DNA of 64,000 nt from CAZIZT01 sp964544085 (GTDB lineage Bacteria > Campylobacterota_A > Desulfurellia > Desulfurellales > Hippeaceae). Below, one piece after another: positions 7,284 to 15,270 of the stretch; position 1 is the first letter of the stretch; the number at the start of each line of letters is the position of its first letter. The notes beneath the pieces were generated by a model. That model saw nothing but the letters and a program-made list of their open reading frames with translations, made no database searches and was not told where the DNA came from. Both the position numbers and the translations under genes were made by a program. The stretch is from NCBI GenBank assembly GCA_964544085.1, contig CAZIZT010000020.1, positions 9,576 through 73,575 of the forward strand. Reading direction: 5' to 3'.

Positions 7284-8105
7284 GTGCACTTTTTGGTATT
7301 CATTAAACAGGTGCCTGATGCCGCCCAGGTAAGGGTTGACTATGAAACGGGTACGCTTATTAGAGAAGGCGTACCTGCTATAATCAATCCTTACGATAAA
7401 CACGCCATAGAGGCGGCTGTGAGGCTAAAAAAGGAGTTTGGTGGTAAGGTTTCCGTAATCTGCATGGGTCCGCCAATGGCTGAAGAGGCACTGAAAGAAG
7501 CCATGTCCATGGGTGCGGACAACGCCTATCTCCTTAGCGACAGGGTGTTTGCCGGTTCGGATACGCTTGCCACAAGCTATGCATTATGGGCCGGAGCCAA
7601 GAAAATTATACAGGAACAGGGGCCGGTAGACATCTTCTTTGCTGGCAAACAGGCGATTGACGGTGATACTGCTCAGACGGGTCCGGGCATTGCCACCCGG
7701 TTTGATGTACCTCTGATTACCTATGTGGTTGAGATTAAGAAGGTTGACCCAGAGGCCAGAAAAATTCAGGTGGTAAGGCTCATCGAAAGTGGTCAGGAGA
7801 CTGTAGAGGCACCGCTTCCGTGCTTCCTGACTGTCGAAGAGGAGCTAAATACCCTGAGTTACGCACCACTTCCGTATCTAATAAGGGCTGCCAGAACGCC
7901 TGTCATTCTGCTGAACTCGAAAAATACCGAGATAGATGTATCTCAGTGCGGATTGAAGAACTCTCCTACTAAGGTTAAAAAGGCATTTACGCCGCCCAAG
8001 AGAGAGCGCGGGGAGATGCTGGAAGGTGATTCTATAGATGCAATCTTGAACACCCTCTATGAGAAGATAGAACCCGTTTTGAAAGAAATGGGAAAAGTTC
8101 AATAG
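7284..8105 (+). CDS. fixA: Electron transfer flavoprotein beta subunit (FixA)
   Basis: The 273-residue FixA/EtfB protein begins at GTG 7284 behind a strong AAAGGAGG site (7271-7278). It has the family start FLVFIKQVPDAAQVRVD, NPYDKHAIEAAVRLK, the GADNAYLLSD segment and FFAGKQAIDGDTAQTGPGIATR. In FixABCX, FixA and FixB form a flavin-containing heterodimer that passes electrons from NADH to ferredoxin/flavodoxin and quinone. Immediate linkage to fixB, fixC and fixX identifies the Fix type rather than a simple acyl-CoA dehydrogenase partner. Confidence 0.92.
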   Translation: MHFLVFIKQVPDAAQVRVDYETGTLIREGVPAIINPYDKHAIEAAVRLKKEFGGKVSVICMGPPMAEEALKEAMSMGADNAYLLSDRVFAGSDTLATSYALWAGAKKIIQEQGPVDIFFAGKQAIDGDTAQTGPGIATRFDVPLITYVVEIKKVDPEARKIQVVRLIESGQETVEAPLPCFLTVEEELNTLSYAPLPYLIRAARTPVILLNSKNTEIDVSQCGLKNSPTKVKKAFTPPKRERGEMLEGDSIDAILNTLYEKIEPVLKEMGKVQ

Positions 8106-8120
8106 TGTGAGGTTGAGAAA

Positions 8121-9134
8121 ATGATAAAACAGGATATAAGTAAGTACAAACACATTTGGGTTTTCATAGAGTACGAAGGTGATGAGGTAGCCAGGGTTTC
8201 TTTTGAGTTGCTCTCCAAAGCTCGAGAGCTGGCAAAGGATCTCGGCTGTGAGGTGCACGCCTTTACCGTTGGTGAAAAGGTTTCGCAATTTGCTGATCAG
8301 GTTTTTAAGTATGGTGCCAAGAAGTTTTACATCATCGAGGACCCCATTCTGAAGGATTACATTACTGAACCTTACAGGGATGCAATCACCTATCTAATTG
8401 ACAAATACAAGCCTGAGATTGTTCTTATTGGTGCGACAACGCTTGGAAGGGATCTTGCCGGAACAATAGCAACAACATTGAAGACCGGACTTACAGCGGA
8501 TACGACAGGCCTTGATATCGATCCAAAAACCAAGAATCTACTGATGACCAGGCCCACATTTGGTGGTAACCTGATGGCTACAATTTTCTGTCCGGACAAC
8601 AGGCCTCAGATGTCCACATCCAGACCTGGCGTTTACAAAGCCGTTGAGGCACCGGTAAAGGGCGAGATAATTCGTGAAAAGTACGCATTTGATAAGAGCA
8701 AATACACAAAGAGAATCATAGAGAAGATCATCGAGGAGGGTGAAAAGGTCAACCTTGGATTCTACGACATCATCGTCTCCGGTGGTTTTGGTATGGGTTC
8801 CAAGGAGAATTTCAAACTCGTTCAGGAACTCGCTGAGGTGCTGGGTGGTACGTGGGCAGCAAGCAGAAAAGCCGTTCAGGCCGGCTGGGCGCCACAGACG
8901 AGACAGGTGGGCCAGACCGGACAGACGGTTCATCCGAAAATCTACATAGCATGCGGCATTTCCGGTGCAATTCAGCACCAGGCGGGCATGAAATCGTCTG
9001 AAATAATTATTGCAATCAACAAAGATCCAGATGCTCCCATATTTGAGATAGCCACATACGGCATAGTTGGAGATGTGCTTGAGGTTCTGCCTAAAATGAT
9101 CGAGCTGTTCAAGAAAAAATTAGGAAAGGCTTGA
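8121..9134 (+). CDS. fixB: Electron transfer flavoprotein alpha subunit (FixB)
   Basis: The 337-residue protein ends in the EtfA FAD domain: ASRKAVQAGWAPQTRQVGQTG, PKIYIACGISGAIQHQAGM, then IIAINKDPDAPIFEIATYGIVGD. The N-terminal half has the ETF fold with VLIGATTLGRDLAG and TGLTADTTGLDID. It pairs with FixA; the gap is 15 bases with a TGAGGTTGAG ribosome site. No N-terminal ferredoxin domain is present, unlike some longer bifurcating EtfA proteins. Confidence 0.93.
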   Translation: MIKQDISKYKHIWVFIEYEGDEVARVSFELLSKARELAKDLGCEVHAFTVGEKVSQFADQVFKYGAKKFYIIEDPILKDYITEPYRDAITYLIDKYKPEIVLIGATTLGRDLAGTIATTLKTGLTADTTGLDIDPKTKNLLMTRPTFGGNLMATIFCPDNRPQMSTSRPGVYKAVEAPVKGEIIREKYAFDKSKYTKRIIEKIIEEGEKVNLGFYDIIVSGGFGMGSKENFKLVQELAEVLGGTWAASRKAVQAGWAPQTRQVGQTGQTVHPKIYIACGISGAIQHQAGMKSSEIIIAINKDPDAPIFEIATYGIVGDVLEVLPKMIELFKKKLGKA

Positions 9135-9150
9135 AAGTGAGGAGAGCAAA

Positions 9151-10452
9151 ATGAGAAAAAAGGATTTTGATGTTGTAATAGTTGGTGCCGGACCTGCCGG
9201 ATTGGCGTGCGGGTACGTGCTTGCTAAAGCCGGAGTCAATACAATTATCATAGAAAGAGGAAAATTTCCTGGTGCCAAAAATGTAATGGGCGGTATTTTC
9301 TACAGAAAACCAATGGAAGATATCATGCCCGACTTTTACAAGGAGGCTCCACTTGAGAGACATATCATAGAGCAACGAATGTGGTTGATGGACGATGATT
9401 CGCATTTCAATATTGGCATCAGGACACAAAAACATAACATTGAACCCTACAACTGTTTCAGTGTTTTCAGAGCCCATTTCGATAAATGGTTCGCAAAGAA
9501 GGTAGAGGAAGCAGGTGCACTTATCATAAATGAAACGGTGGTAACGGAGCCTATCGTCGAGGATGGCAAGGTAGTTGGCGTTAGAACTGACAGACCTGAT
9601 GGTGATCTTTACTGTGATGTAGTGATTGCTGCGGATGGTGTTCAATCATTCCTTGCCAAATCGCTGGGTTTGAGAAAAAAGATAACACCGGATAAGGTTG
9701 CTATAGCCACAAAAGAGGTTATAGGTCTGTCTGAAGAGGTGATCAACGATAGATTCGGTGTTAGCAATTCATCTGAAGGTGTGACCATTGAGATTACCGG
9801 GCCCTTCCTGAAAGGAATGGAAGGTATGGCCTGGATCTACACAAACAAGTCTTCAGTATCTATCGGCATTGGCGTGATAATCAAAGATATGGTTGAGCAC
9901 CACAAGAATCCTAATGATTTGCTTGAAGAGCTCAAAGCTCACCCATCGGTAGCGCCGCTAATCGAAGGTGGTGATACAAAAGAGTACCTTGCTCATATGA
10001 TTCCAGAGGGTGGTTACTACTCTGTTCCTAAACTCTATACCGATGGATTCATGGTGACCGGCGATGCAGCGATGCTTGTGGACAGCGTGCACAGGGAAGG
10101 ATCAAATCTTGCCATAGAGAGTGGTAAGGCTGCAGCCAGAACGTATCTTGAGGCTAAAGAGGCAGGTGATTTCTCGTCTCGCACACTTTCTAAATACCAG
10201 ACAAGGCTTGAAGAGATGTACGTGCTGAGGGATCTGAAGTTCTACAGAAACCTGCCTGAACTGCTTGAGAAGAAGAGATATCTACTTACAGAGTATCCGC
10301 AGTTTATCATTGATGCCATGATAGAGCTCTATACTGTTGATGGCACACCAAAACCGGAGAAGTTCAAGAAGATCAAACAGCAGCTCAAAGAAAGGTTTGG
10401 TTATGTCAACCTTGCCAAGGATATCTATACCATCTGGAGGAAGATAAGATGA
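9151..10452 (+). CDS. fixC: FixC flavoprotein (ETF:quinone oxidoreductase family)
   Basis: The 433-residue protein starts with a Rossmann FAD site (VIVGAGPAGLACGYVLAKAG) and continues with IIERGKFPGAKNVMGG and VIAADGVQS. A second FAD-contact region reads GFMVTGDAAMLVDSVHREGSNLAIESG. FixC/ETF-QO proteins accept electrons from ETF and reduce quinone at the membrane surface. It starts 17 bases after fixB and overlaps fixX by an ATGA. The length matches FixC. Confidence 0.93.
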   Translation: MRKKDFDVVIVGAGPAGLACGYVLAKAGVNTIIIERGKFPGAKNVMGGIFYRKPMEDIMPDFYKEAPLERHIIEQRMWLMDDDSHFNIGIRTQKHNIEPYNCFSVFRAHFDKWFAKKVEEAGALIINETVVTEPIVEDGKVVGVRTDRPDGDLYCDVVIAADGVQSFLAKSLGLRKKITPDKVAIATKEVIGLSEEVINDRFGVSNSSEGVTIEITGPFLKGMEGMAWIYTNKSSVSIGIGVIIKDMVEHHKNPNDLLEELKAHPSVAPLIEGGDTKEYLAHMIPEGGYYSVPKLYTDGFMVTGDAAMLVDSVHREGSNLAIESGKAAARTYLEAKEAGDFSSRTLSKYQTRLEEMYVLRDLKFYRNLPELLEKKRYLLTEYPQFIIDAMIELYTVDGTPKPEKFKKIKQQLKERFGYVNLAKDIYTIWRKIR

Positions 10453-10733
10453 AAAAGATGAGAATAGAGGACAAACTCTACCTCATTGGATACAATGTAG
10501 ATCACGAGTATAGCCATCTTGGTATTAGTGATCCAGAGGTGTGCAAATCCTGTGAGAAGAAACAGTGTACCTATGTCTGCCCGGCAAGCGTGTATACATG
10601 GGATGAAAAGGATCAAAAGATAAGCATAAACTACGACGCATGTGTTGAATGTGGCACGTGCAGAATTGCTTGCGATTTCATTACGTGGAAGTATCCGCGC
10701 GGTGGATTCGGCGTTGCCTATAAGTTCGGTTAG
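10449..10733 (+). CDS. fixX: FixX ferredoxin-like protein
   Basis: The 94-residue protein carries CKSCEKKQCTYVCPASVY and CVECGTCRIACDFITWKYPRGGFGV, the FixX ferredoxin signature with the characteristic C-terminal WKYPRGGFGV. It serves as the Fe-S partner of FixC. The gene is translationally coupled to fixC, and a hairpin terminator follows 27 bases after the stop, closing the operon. Confidence 0.93.
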   Translation: MKKMRIEDKLYLIGYNVDHEYSHLGISDPEVCKSCEKKQCTYVCPASVYTWDEKDQKISINYDACVECGTCRIACDFITWKYPRGGFGVAYKFG

Positions 10734-10759
10734 AAGTTTTATCCGCGAAAAGTTTATCG

Positions 10760-10798
10760 GGCTACCCTTCAGCTTTATGCTGATGCGGTAGCCTTTTT
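10760..10798 (+). terminator. Intrinsic terminator after fixABCX
   Basis: GGCTACC (10760-10766) pairs with GGTAGCC (10787-10793). An inner TCAGC/GCTGA stem extends the hairpin, and TTTTT follows. A second T-run continues to 10808, just before the next gene. Confidence 0.85.
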
Positions 10799-10815
10799 CT
10801 CGTTTTTTGTTTGAT

Positions 10816-11445
10816 ATGGTTACAACAATTGTTGTTGGTGTACTTGAGGCTAACTGCCACATTGTTTGGGACGATGAGACGCTCGATGCGATAATTATCG
10901 ATCCCGGTGATGATGGCGCCAAAATAGCATCCTATATGGATAAGTACGGCATCAAACCGCGGATGATAATCAATACACATTTTCATTTTGATCACACCGG
11001 TGCAAACAAGTATCTTAAAGAGAAATATGCAATACCTATTTGCATTGGCAAGGCTGATGCTCCATTCTTGCCAAAAGCGTATCTACATGCACAGCAATTC
11101 ATGATACGTTCGCAGCCATCGCCGCCAGCTGATAGATTGCTGTTCGATGGTGAGTGTCTCCAGGTAGGCTCTATTGATTTTGTGGTTCTTGAAACCCCTG
11201 GTCATTCGCCAGGATCTATTTGTTTGTACGATAGTAAAAGGAAGATTCTCTTTAGCGGCGACACCCTGTTTTATGAATCTGTGGGTAGGTGGGATTTACC
11301 AGGTGGAGATGAGCTGCAGTTGCGACGCAGCCTTCAAAGACTCGCTCGCTTGCCTGAGGAAACGCTGGTTTACACAGGACACGGAATAGAGACAACAATA
11401 AAACACGAAAAGACAAACAACCCTTTTTTAACAGGCGAACTCTGA
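10816..11445 (+). CDS. MBL-fold metallohydrolase (glyoxalase II-like)
   Basis: The 209-residue protein has the di-metal motif THFHFDHTGA, then ETPGHSPGSICLY, FSGDTLF and YTGHGIETT. These supply the HxHxDH, central His, Asp and final His of metallo-beta-lactamase-fold hydrolases. It resembles short GloB-like thioester hydrolases; the substrate is not determined. I start at ATG 10816; a TTG at 10807 lies within the terminator T-run. There is no clear Shine-Dalgarno site, so expression may be low or depend on read-through. Confidence 0.85.
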   Translation: MVTTIVVGVLEANCHIVWDDETLDAIIIDPGDDGAKIASYMDKYGIKPRMIINTHFHFDHTGANKYLKEKYAIPICIGKADAPFLPKAYLHAQQFMIRSQPSPPADRLLFDGECLQVGSIDFVVLETPGHSPGSICLYDSKRKILFSGDTLFYESVGRWDLPGGDELQLRRSLQRLARLPEETLVYTGHGIETTIKHEKTNNPFLTGEL

Positions 11446-11454
11446 AATAAAAAA

Positions 11455-11483
11455 GACACACCCCTCGTCAGAAGGGATGTGTC
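11455..11483 (-). terminator. Terminator after the ferredoxin gene
   Basis: GACACACCCCT pairs with AGGGATGTGTC. The one imperfect position is a G-U wobble on the minus strand, where the hairpin is followed by TTTTTTATTT. It ends the minus-strand ferredoxin transcript and may also act on the plus strand. Confidence 0.8.
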
Positions 11484-11493
11484 TGGTTTCTTG

Positions 11494-11679
11494 CTACTCC
11501 TCAACCTTAATGGACTCGGTTGGGCAAGCCTCAGCTACCTCTTTAATCTCCTCAAGGGATGCACCCTCAGCATTCTTGACGTGAGCCTTTCCGTCATCAC
11601 CCATCTCGAAAACTTCCGGAAGAGCATCAACGCATGCCTCGCAGCCGATGCATGAGTCGTCTATCCAAACTTTTGCCAT
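11494..11679 (-). CDS. Single-cluster [4Fe-4S] ferredoxin
   Basis: The 61-residue protein has CIGCEAC followed about 35 residues later by ACPTESI. This is the Cys-x2-Cys-x2-Cys...Cys-Pro arrangement of one [4Fe-4S] cluster. The extra Cys of the usual CxxCxxCxxxCP motif is Leu here (VDALPEVF), so neither a second cluster nor a disulfide is expected there. It stands alone with its own terminator. It is a plausible electron carrier for FixABCX or other oxidoreductases, which is inference from proximity only. Confidence 0.9.
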   Translation of the reverse strand: MAKVWIDDSCIGCEACVDALPEVFEMGDDGKAHVKNAEGASLEEIKEVAEACPTESIKVEE

Positions 11680-11823
11680 TGTTACACCTCCACAAGATTG
11701 TTTCCCGTTTTTCTTACTCGGTTAGTTTTATTACATTTGTCTTGTTATGTCAAGCTAATAGTAAGTTGAAACGTTTTCAGTAACTGCGGTTTTTTAAGCA
11801 TTTTTTGTTTGGAGATATCGTCT

Positions 11824-12270
11824 GTGGAAGATAAAATATCATCTATGGAAAGGGTTGTTTTCACTCCTATCGGTTATATTGAGACCAGCATAAAAATGGG
11901 TTTTGGGTACGATAAAAGTGCTAAAGCAGTTATTCTAAACAGCTACAAAATAGGTTTGAAGGGTTTAGAGGGCTTTTCGCACCTGATTTTCGTCTTCTAC
12001 ATGCACAGGGTGCACCACTATGAGTTGTTGCAAAGACCTTTAAGACACAACCCTGAAGGTGAGGTGGTAGGTGTTTTTGCCACCCGCTCTCCTTATAGGC
12101 CTAATCCTATTGGTGTTTCGGTCGTTAAACTAATCAGTATTGAGAATGGCTCAATAGTATTTGAGAACCGCGATATTATAGATGGTACACCTCTTCTTGA
12201 TATCAAGCCATATTTACCGGAAGATTTGTCTGGATTGAGAACCGGATGGTATGTGCCTAAACGTCCTTGA
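11824..12270 (+). CDS. trmO: tRNA (N6-threonylcarbamoyladenosine-37-N6)-methyltransferase TrmO
   Basis: The protein belongs to the TsaA/YaeB (UPF0066) family. It shows FTPIGYIET, GLEGFSHLIFVFYMHR, GVFATRSPYRPNPIGVSVVKL and GTPLLDIKPYLP. TrmO methylates t6A37 in certain tRNAs using S-adenosylmethionine. I chose GTG 11824 because GGAG at 11811-11814 is 9 bases upstream; TTG 11809 and ATG 11845 are alternatives. At 148 residues it is a compact form without the longer C-terminal region of E. coli TrmO. It converges on the DUF59 gene, overlapping 14 bases. Confidence 0.85.
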   Translation: MEDKISSMERVVFTPIGYIETSIKMGFGYDKSAKAVILNSYKIGLKGLEGFSHLIFVFYMHRVHHYELLQRPLRHNPEGEVVGVFATRSPYRPNPIGVSVVKLISIENGSIVFENRDIIDGTPLLDIKPYLPEDLSGLRTGWYVPKRP

Positions 12271-12541
12271 ATTCGACGGATTCTACACCTTCGTAGACAA
12301 TGAAGCGTTTGTATAATTCATCGGTTATTTTCTTTTGAACCATCCAGGCTATAGGTAAACAGCCAACGCAGGAGGGATTCCTTCTTAGAAAGTCCACCTT
12401 CACCAATAGCGTTTTAGTTTGCTCTATATAATCGATGCTCTTTACAAGACCCAGCTCATAAACACTCAACTGTGTTTCAGGGTCCTTCACACTTTTTAAG
12501 ATCTTCAGTATATCGTCTTTGTCAGGTAGCTCTTTTGACAT
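12257..12541 (-). CDS. DUF59 / MIP18-like protein (possible Fe-S assembly factor)
   Basis: The 94-residue protein has the DUF59 layout: ILKSVKDPETQLSVYELGLVKSIDY, then VKVDFLRRNPSCVGCLPIAW. Family members such as SufT and PaaD help mature Fe-S proteins; whether this one does is inferred. The conserved acidic DPE is present, and two cysteines (CVGC) occupy the region where the family has a conserved Cys. No Shine-Dalgarno site precedes ATG 12541, and a promoter-like pair ends just upstream, so the mRNA may be leaderless. Confidence 0.75.
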   Translation of the reverse strand: MSKELPDKDDILKILKSVKDPETQLSVYELGLVKSIDYIEQTKTLLVKVDFLRRNPSCVGCLPIAWMVQKKITDELYKRFIVYEGVESVEFKDV

Positions 12542-12550
12542 AATTATACA

Positions 12551-12578
12551 AGTATACTTTTTGCTATCATTCCATCAA
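12551..12578 (-). promoter_or_regulatory. Possible promoter for the DUF59 gene (near-leaderless)
   Basis: On the minus strand TTGATG (12578-12573) and TATACT (12556-12551) are 16 bases apart. Only 9 bases separate the -10 from the ATG at 12541, and there is no ribosome site. Transcription would start at or next to the start codon. Confidence 0.45.
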
Positions 12579-12579
12579 G

Positions 12580-13359
12580 CTATTTGAGGATATTGTTTAT
12601 TAATCTAATAAGCGCAAAAATAGTGATGGAAACCAGGATCATTATTACAGTGACGGGTACAGCGTAGGGTAGCCCAAAGGAGTTAAACCTGTCGTAAATA
12701 AGCACAGGAGCAGTCATCGGGTGGTAGGCAAGAATGACGACGGCGCCGAATTCACCCAAGCCTCTACCCCACATCATCAGGGCACCGTTTATTATCTCCT
12801 TGCGCGCATTTGGTAGGGTGATTTTCAGGAAAGTCCAGAAGACGTTTGCTCCGAGTGTCCGCGACACGTATTCGAGCCTTACATCCACCTTTTTGAAGCC
12901 CTCTTTTGCGGAGTTAACAAGGAAAGGCGCCGATACAAACATCATGGCTATTAATATACCCGCCTGGGTATCCAGGAAAGTGACTCCTATTTTTTGAAAA
13001 AATCTGCCCATGAATCCGCTTGCCCCGAAGATCATGAGCAGAGCTATACCTGCTGCCACATGGGGTACCATCACAGGAATGTCTATTAATCCCTCTACAA
13101 GTGATTTGCCTGGAAATTCGTAGCGGGCAAGCAAGTAAGCAAGTGGAATGCCTGTAATAGCTGTTAGTATGGTTGCAAGCATGGAGATTTTTAGACTGAG
13201 AAAGACAGCATGGAGTGTGGTTTTATCCTGAATGGCTGCGATTAGCTTATCCGTAGAGACCCCACTTATGATTCTGAGTATTGGCGCCGTTAGAAAAAAC
13301 AGCAGCACCAGACCAAGCAATATGGATGCGTATCTAAACAGCCTGTTCATCCCTGTCAT
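12580..13359 (-). CDS. Tungstate/molybdate ABC transporter permease
   Basis: The 259-residue membrane protein has six or so hydrophobic helices and the ModB/WtpB-type EAA loop: EYVSRTLGANVFWTFLKITLPNARKEI, then ALMMWGRGLGEFGAVVILAYHP. The last segment is typical of oxyanion (molybdate, tungstate, sulfate) permeases. It overlaps the ATPase gene by 26 bases and is last in the order regulator-binding protein-ATPase-permease. The nearby Cys-type formate dehydrogenase suggests tungstate as the main cargo; that is inference. Confidence 0.88.
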   Translation of the reverse strand: MTGMNRLFRYASILLGLVLLFFLTAPILRIISGVSTDKLIAAIQDKTTLHAVFLSLKISMLATILTAITGIPLAYLLARYEFPGKSLVEGLIDIPVMVPHVAAGIALLMIFGASGFMGRFFQKIGVTFLDTQAGILIAMMFVSAPFLVNSAKEGFKKVDVRLEYVSRTLGANVFWTFLKITLPNARKEIINGALMMWGRGLGEFGAVVILAYHPMTAPVLIYDRFNSFGLPYAVPVTVIMILVSITIFALIRLINNILK

Positions 13360-14311
13360 CCAGGAAAGCTATATCTTTTTTATCGAAATTCAAAACCACC
13401 AAGTTGTGTATCGGTTTTTTTGCCGTATACACAAACATATAGTTGCCATCTATTTCTACTTTTACCTGCCAATGTTCGTTAGCGTAATGCATTTCAACGA
13501 TTTTGCCTTGAAGGGAGTAGTCTCGATTTGGTGTGTTGCTGAGTTCAATCTTCCATGGATTCACCGAGAAGTGTCCGTTGCTTGATTCGTTCAATAGGCG
13601 CGCAGGCAGAATGTTTTTAAAACCCAGAAATTCTGCAATATCCTTTGATGCTGGCTTTTCCAACACCTCTTCTGTTGTTCCTGATTGCTGGATTCTACCG
13701 TTGAGCATGACAAGGGTTCTGTTGGAAAGCTGGATCGCCTCTTTTATGTTGTGTGTTACGTAGATGACTGTAAGCCGGTAGCGTCTGTGGAGCTCCTTCA
13801 AGAACTGGATAAAGTCCCATCGAAAACTGAAATCTATTGCATTTAATGGTTCATCAAGCAGAAGAAGTTCCGGGTTGGACATGAGTGCTCTGGCTATGGC
13901 AACCTTCTGTTTTTCCCCGCCTGACAGTGTTTTTACATCCCTTTTTAGGAGTTTTTCTATTTTAAAGAAGGCGATGAGTTCGTAGAACAGATGCTTATCC
14001 GCGGACTTGTTGAATCTGGTGGGATACAGGATGTTTTTTTCCACATTCAGGTTGGGGAAAAGCATACAATCCTGATACACCATACCTATTGCACGCTTCT
14101 CAGGAGGAAGGTGGGTAATATCCCTACCGTTTAAGATTATCGACCCTTCAACCTTATGTACACCAGCTATCGATTCGAGAAATACGGTTTTTCCGCTACC
14201 GCTTCTGCCTATAATGGAGAGAAACTCACCTTTTTGCATCTCAAATGTAATGCCATCAAGCTTAAAGGAACCAACTCTGGTGGTGAGATTCTTGACCTTT
14301 AGATAGCTCAT
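13334..14311 (-). CDS. Tungstate/molybdate ABC transporter ATPase
   Basis: The 325-residue ATPase has Walker A GRSGSGKT, Q-loop VYQDCMLFPNLNVEKN, signature LSGGEKQKVAIARAL, Walker B LLLLDEPLNAID and switch VTHNIKEA. Residues after about 235 form a C-terminal extension (FKNILPARLLNES onward) resembling the regulatory beta domain of ModC/WtpC/CysA-type ATPases, which can bind oxyanion or regulators. It overlaps the binding-protein gene by 4 bases. Confidence 0.88.
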   Translation of the reverse strand: MSYLKVKNLTTRVGSFKLDGITFEMQKGEFLSIIGRSGSGKTVFLESIAGVHKVEGSIILNGRDITHLPPEKRAIGMVYQDCMLFPNLNVEKNILYPTRFNKSADKHLFYELIAFFKIEKLLKRDVKTLSGGEKQKVAIARALMSNPELLLLDEPLNAIDFSFRWDFIQFLKELHRRYRLTVIYVTHNIKEAIQLSNRTLVMLNGRIQQSGTTEEVLEKPASKDIAEFLGFKNILPARLLNESSNGHFSVNPWKIELSNTPNRDYSLQGKIVEMHYANEHWQVKVEIDGNYMFVYTAKKPIHNLVVLNFDKKDIAFLDDRDEQAV

Positions 14312-15270
14312 TTCAGAATCAACGCGTCCCCTATAACGATAGGCGGGTTGATGACCCCTTGGCCGCAGCTTTTCATGATTTGTTGACCTTGTTTGGATAT
14401 CACAAACTTTACAAACAGCCTCGCACCCTCCTTATCTTGGGGTGAGTTTGAGTTTTGAGGTATGGTTATACCGTAGATCATCGGTGCGCCGTGCTTTGTT
14501 ATGTATTGGGAGGGTTTTTTGCCTGTTACTTTAAACGAGACTGTTTTGTAGAACTGCTCATATTTTTTGCTTCCAAGAGAGACCTGCGGCGGCAGTGTTA
14601 CATAGCGCAGGTGGTGTTGAATTGCAACTGATTTGTAAAGGAAGATATAATCGACATCATGCATCTGGAGCAGCGCAAGCAGATCCGTCTCTTTTGGTCT
14701 GACTACGACCTTACCTTTTTTTTCAAAGCCTGGTTTGTAGTAATCCGGGTAGCCAAATAGCCTTTTAAAAAACCCTTTGATGTGATAGTATTTTTCAGCG
14801 AGCTTTGCGACAAGCATAGCTCGATAGCCGCAGGGGTCGTCGTTCGGGTTGGAGTGTCCAACGACGACCCCTTTTTTCAGCAGGATTTCCGGCCAGTTTT
14901 TTGTGTTTATCTTGTCTGCATAGCGTGATTTGTCTGTATAAACTATTGCCATTTCATTTGTGGCAAAGAGTATGTTAAATTTGGCGTTGTGTGTACCTAT
15001 TAGCAGATTGTTAATTACAGTGTAATCTGCGGAAGCCATAACGTCGCACGGCTTGTGTAGATCAGCAATCTTTCTTGCAGCTGTGCGGGAGCCACTCGCC
15101 TCTCTGATAACGGTGTAGTTTGGGTACTTCTTCTCAAAGGTTTTTGCTATCTTTGAAAACGGCACTGATAGTGATCCTGCATGGAAAACAATGATTCTCT
15201 TTTTGGCAAAGGCGGTTTGTGTGCTCAAAAGAAGCATACAGGCAAGCATCAGAGTAGTTAATCGTCTCAT
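14308..15270 (-). CDS. wtpA: Tungstate/molybdate-binding protein (WtpA-like)
   Basis: The 320-residue protein has a Sec signal ending near QTAFA. It then has the WtpA/ModA start IIVFHAGSLSVPFSKIAKTFEKKYP, EASGSRTAARKIADLHKPCDVMASAD and HSNPNDDPCGYRAMLV. The Ser, Ser and Asp/Glu residues at these positions bind oxyanions in archaeal WtpA. This archaeal-type binding protein favours tungstate in studied members. The start overlaps the upstream ModE-like gene by 4 bases (ATGA). Confidence 0.88.
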   Translation of the reverse strand: MRRLTTLMLACMLLLSTQTAFAKKRIIVFHAGSLSVPFSKIAKTFEKKYPNYTVIREASGSRTAARKIADLHKPCDVMASADYTVINNLLIGTHNAKFNILFATNEMAIVYTDKSRYADKINTKNWPEILLKKGVVVGHSNPNDDPCGYRAMLVAKLAEKYYHIKGFFKRLFGYPDYYKPGFEKKGKVVVRPKETDLLALLQMHDVDYIFLYKSVAIQHHLRYVTLPPQVSLGSKKYEQFYKTVSFKVTGKKPSQYITKHGAPMIYGITIPQNSNSPQDKEGARLFVKFVISKQGQQIMKSCGQGVINPPIVIGDALILK

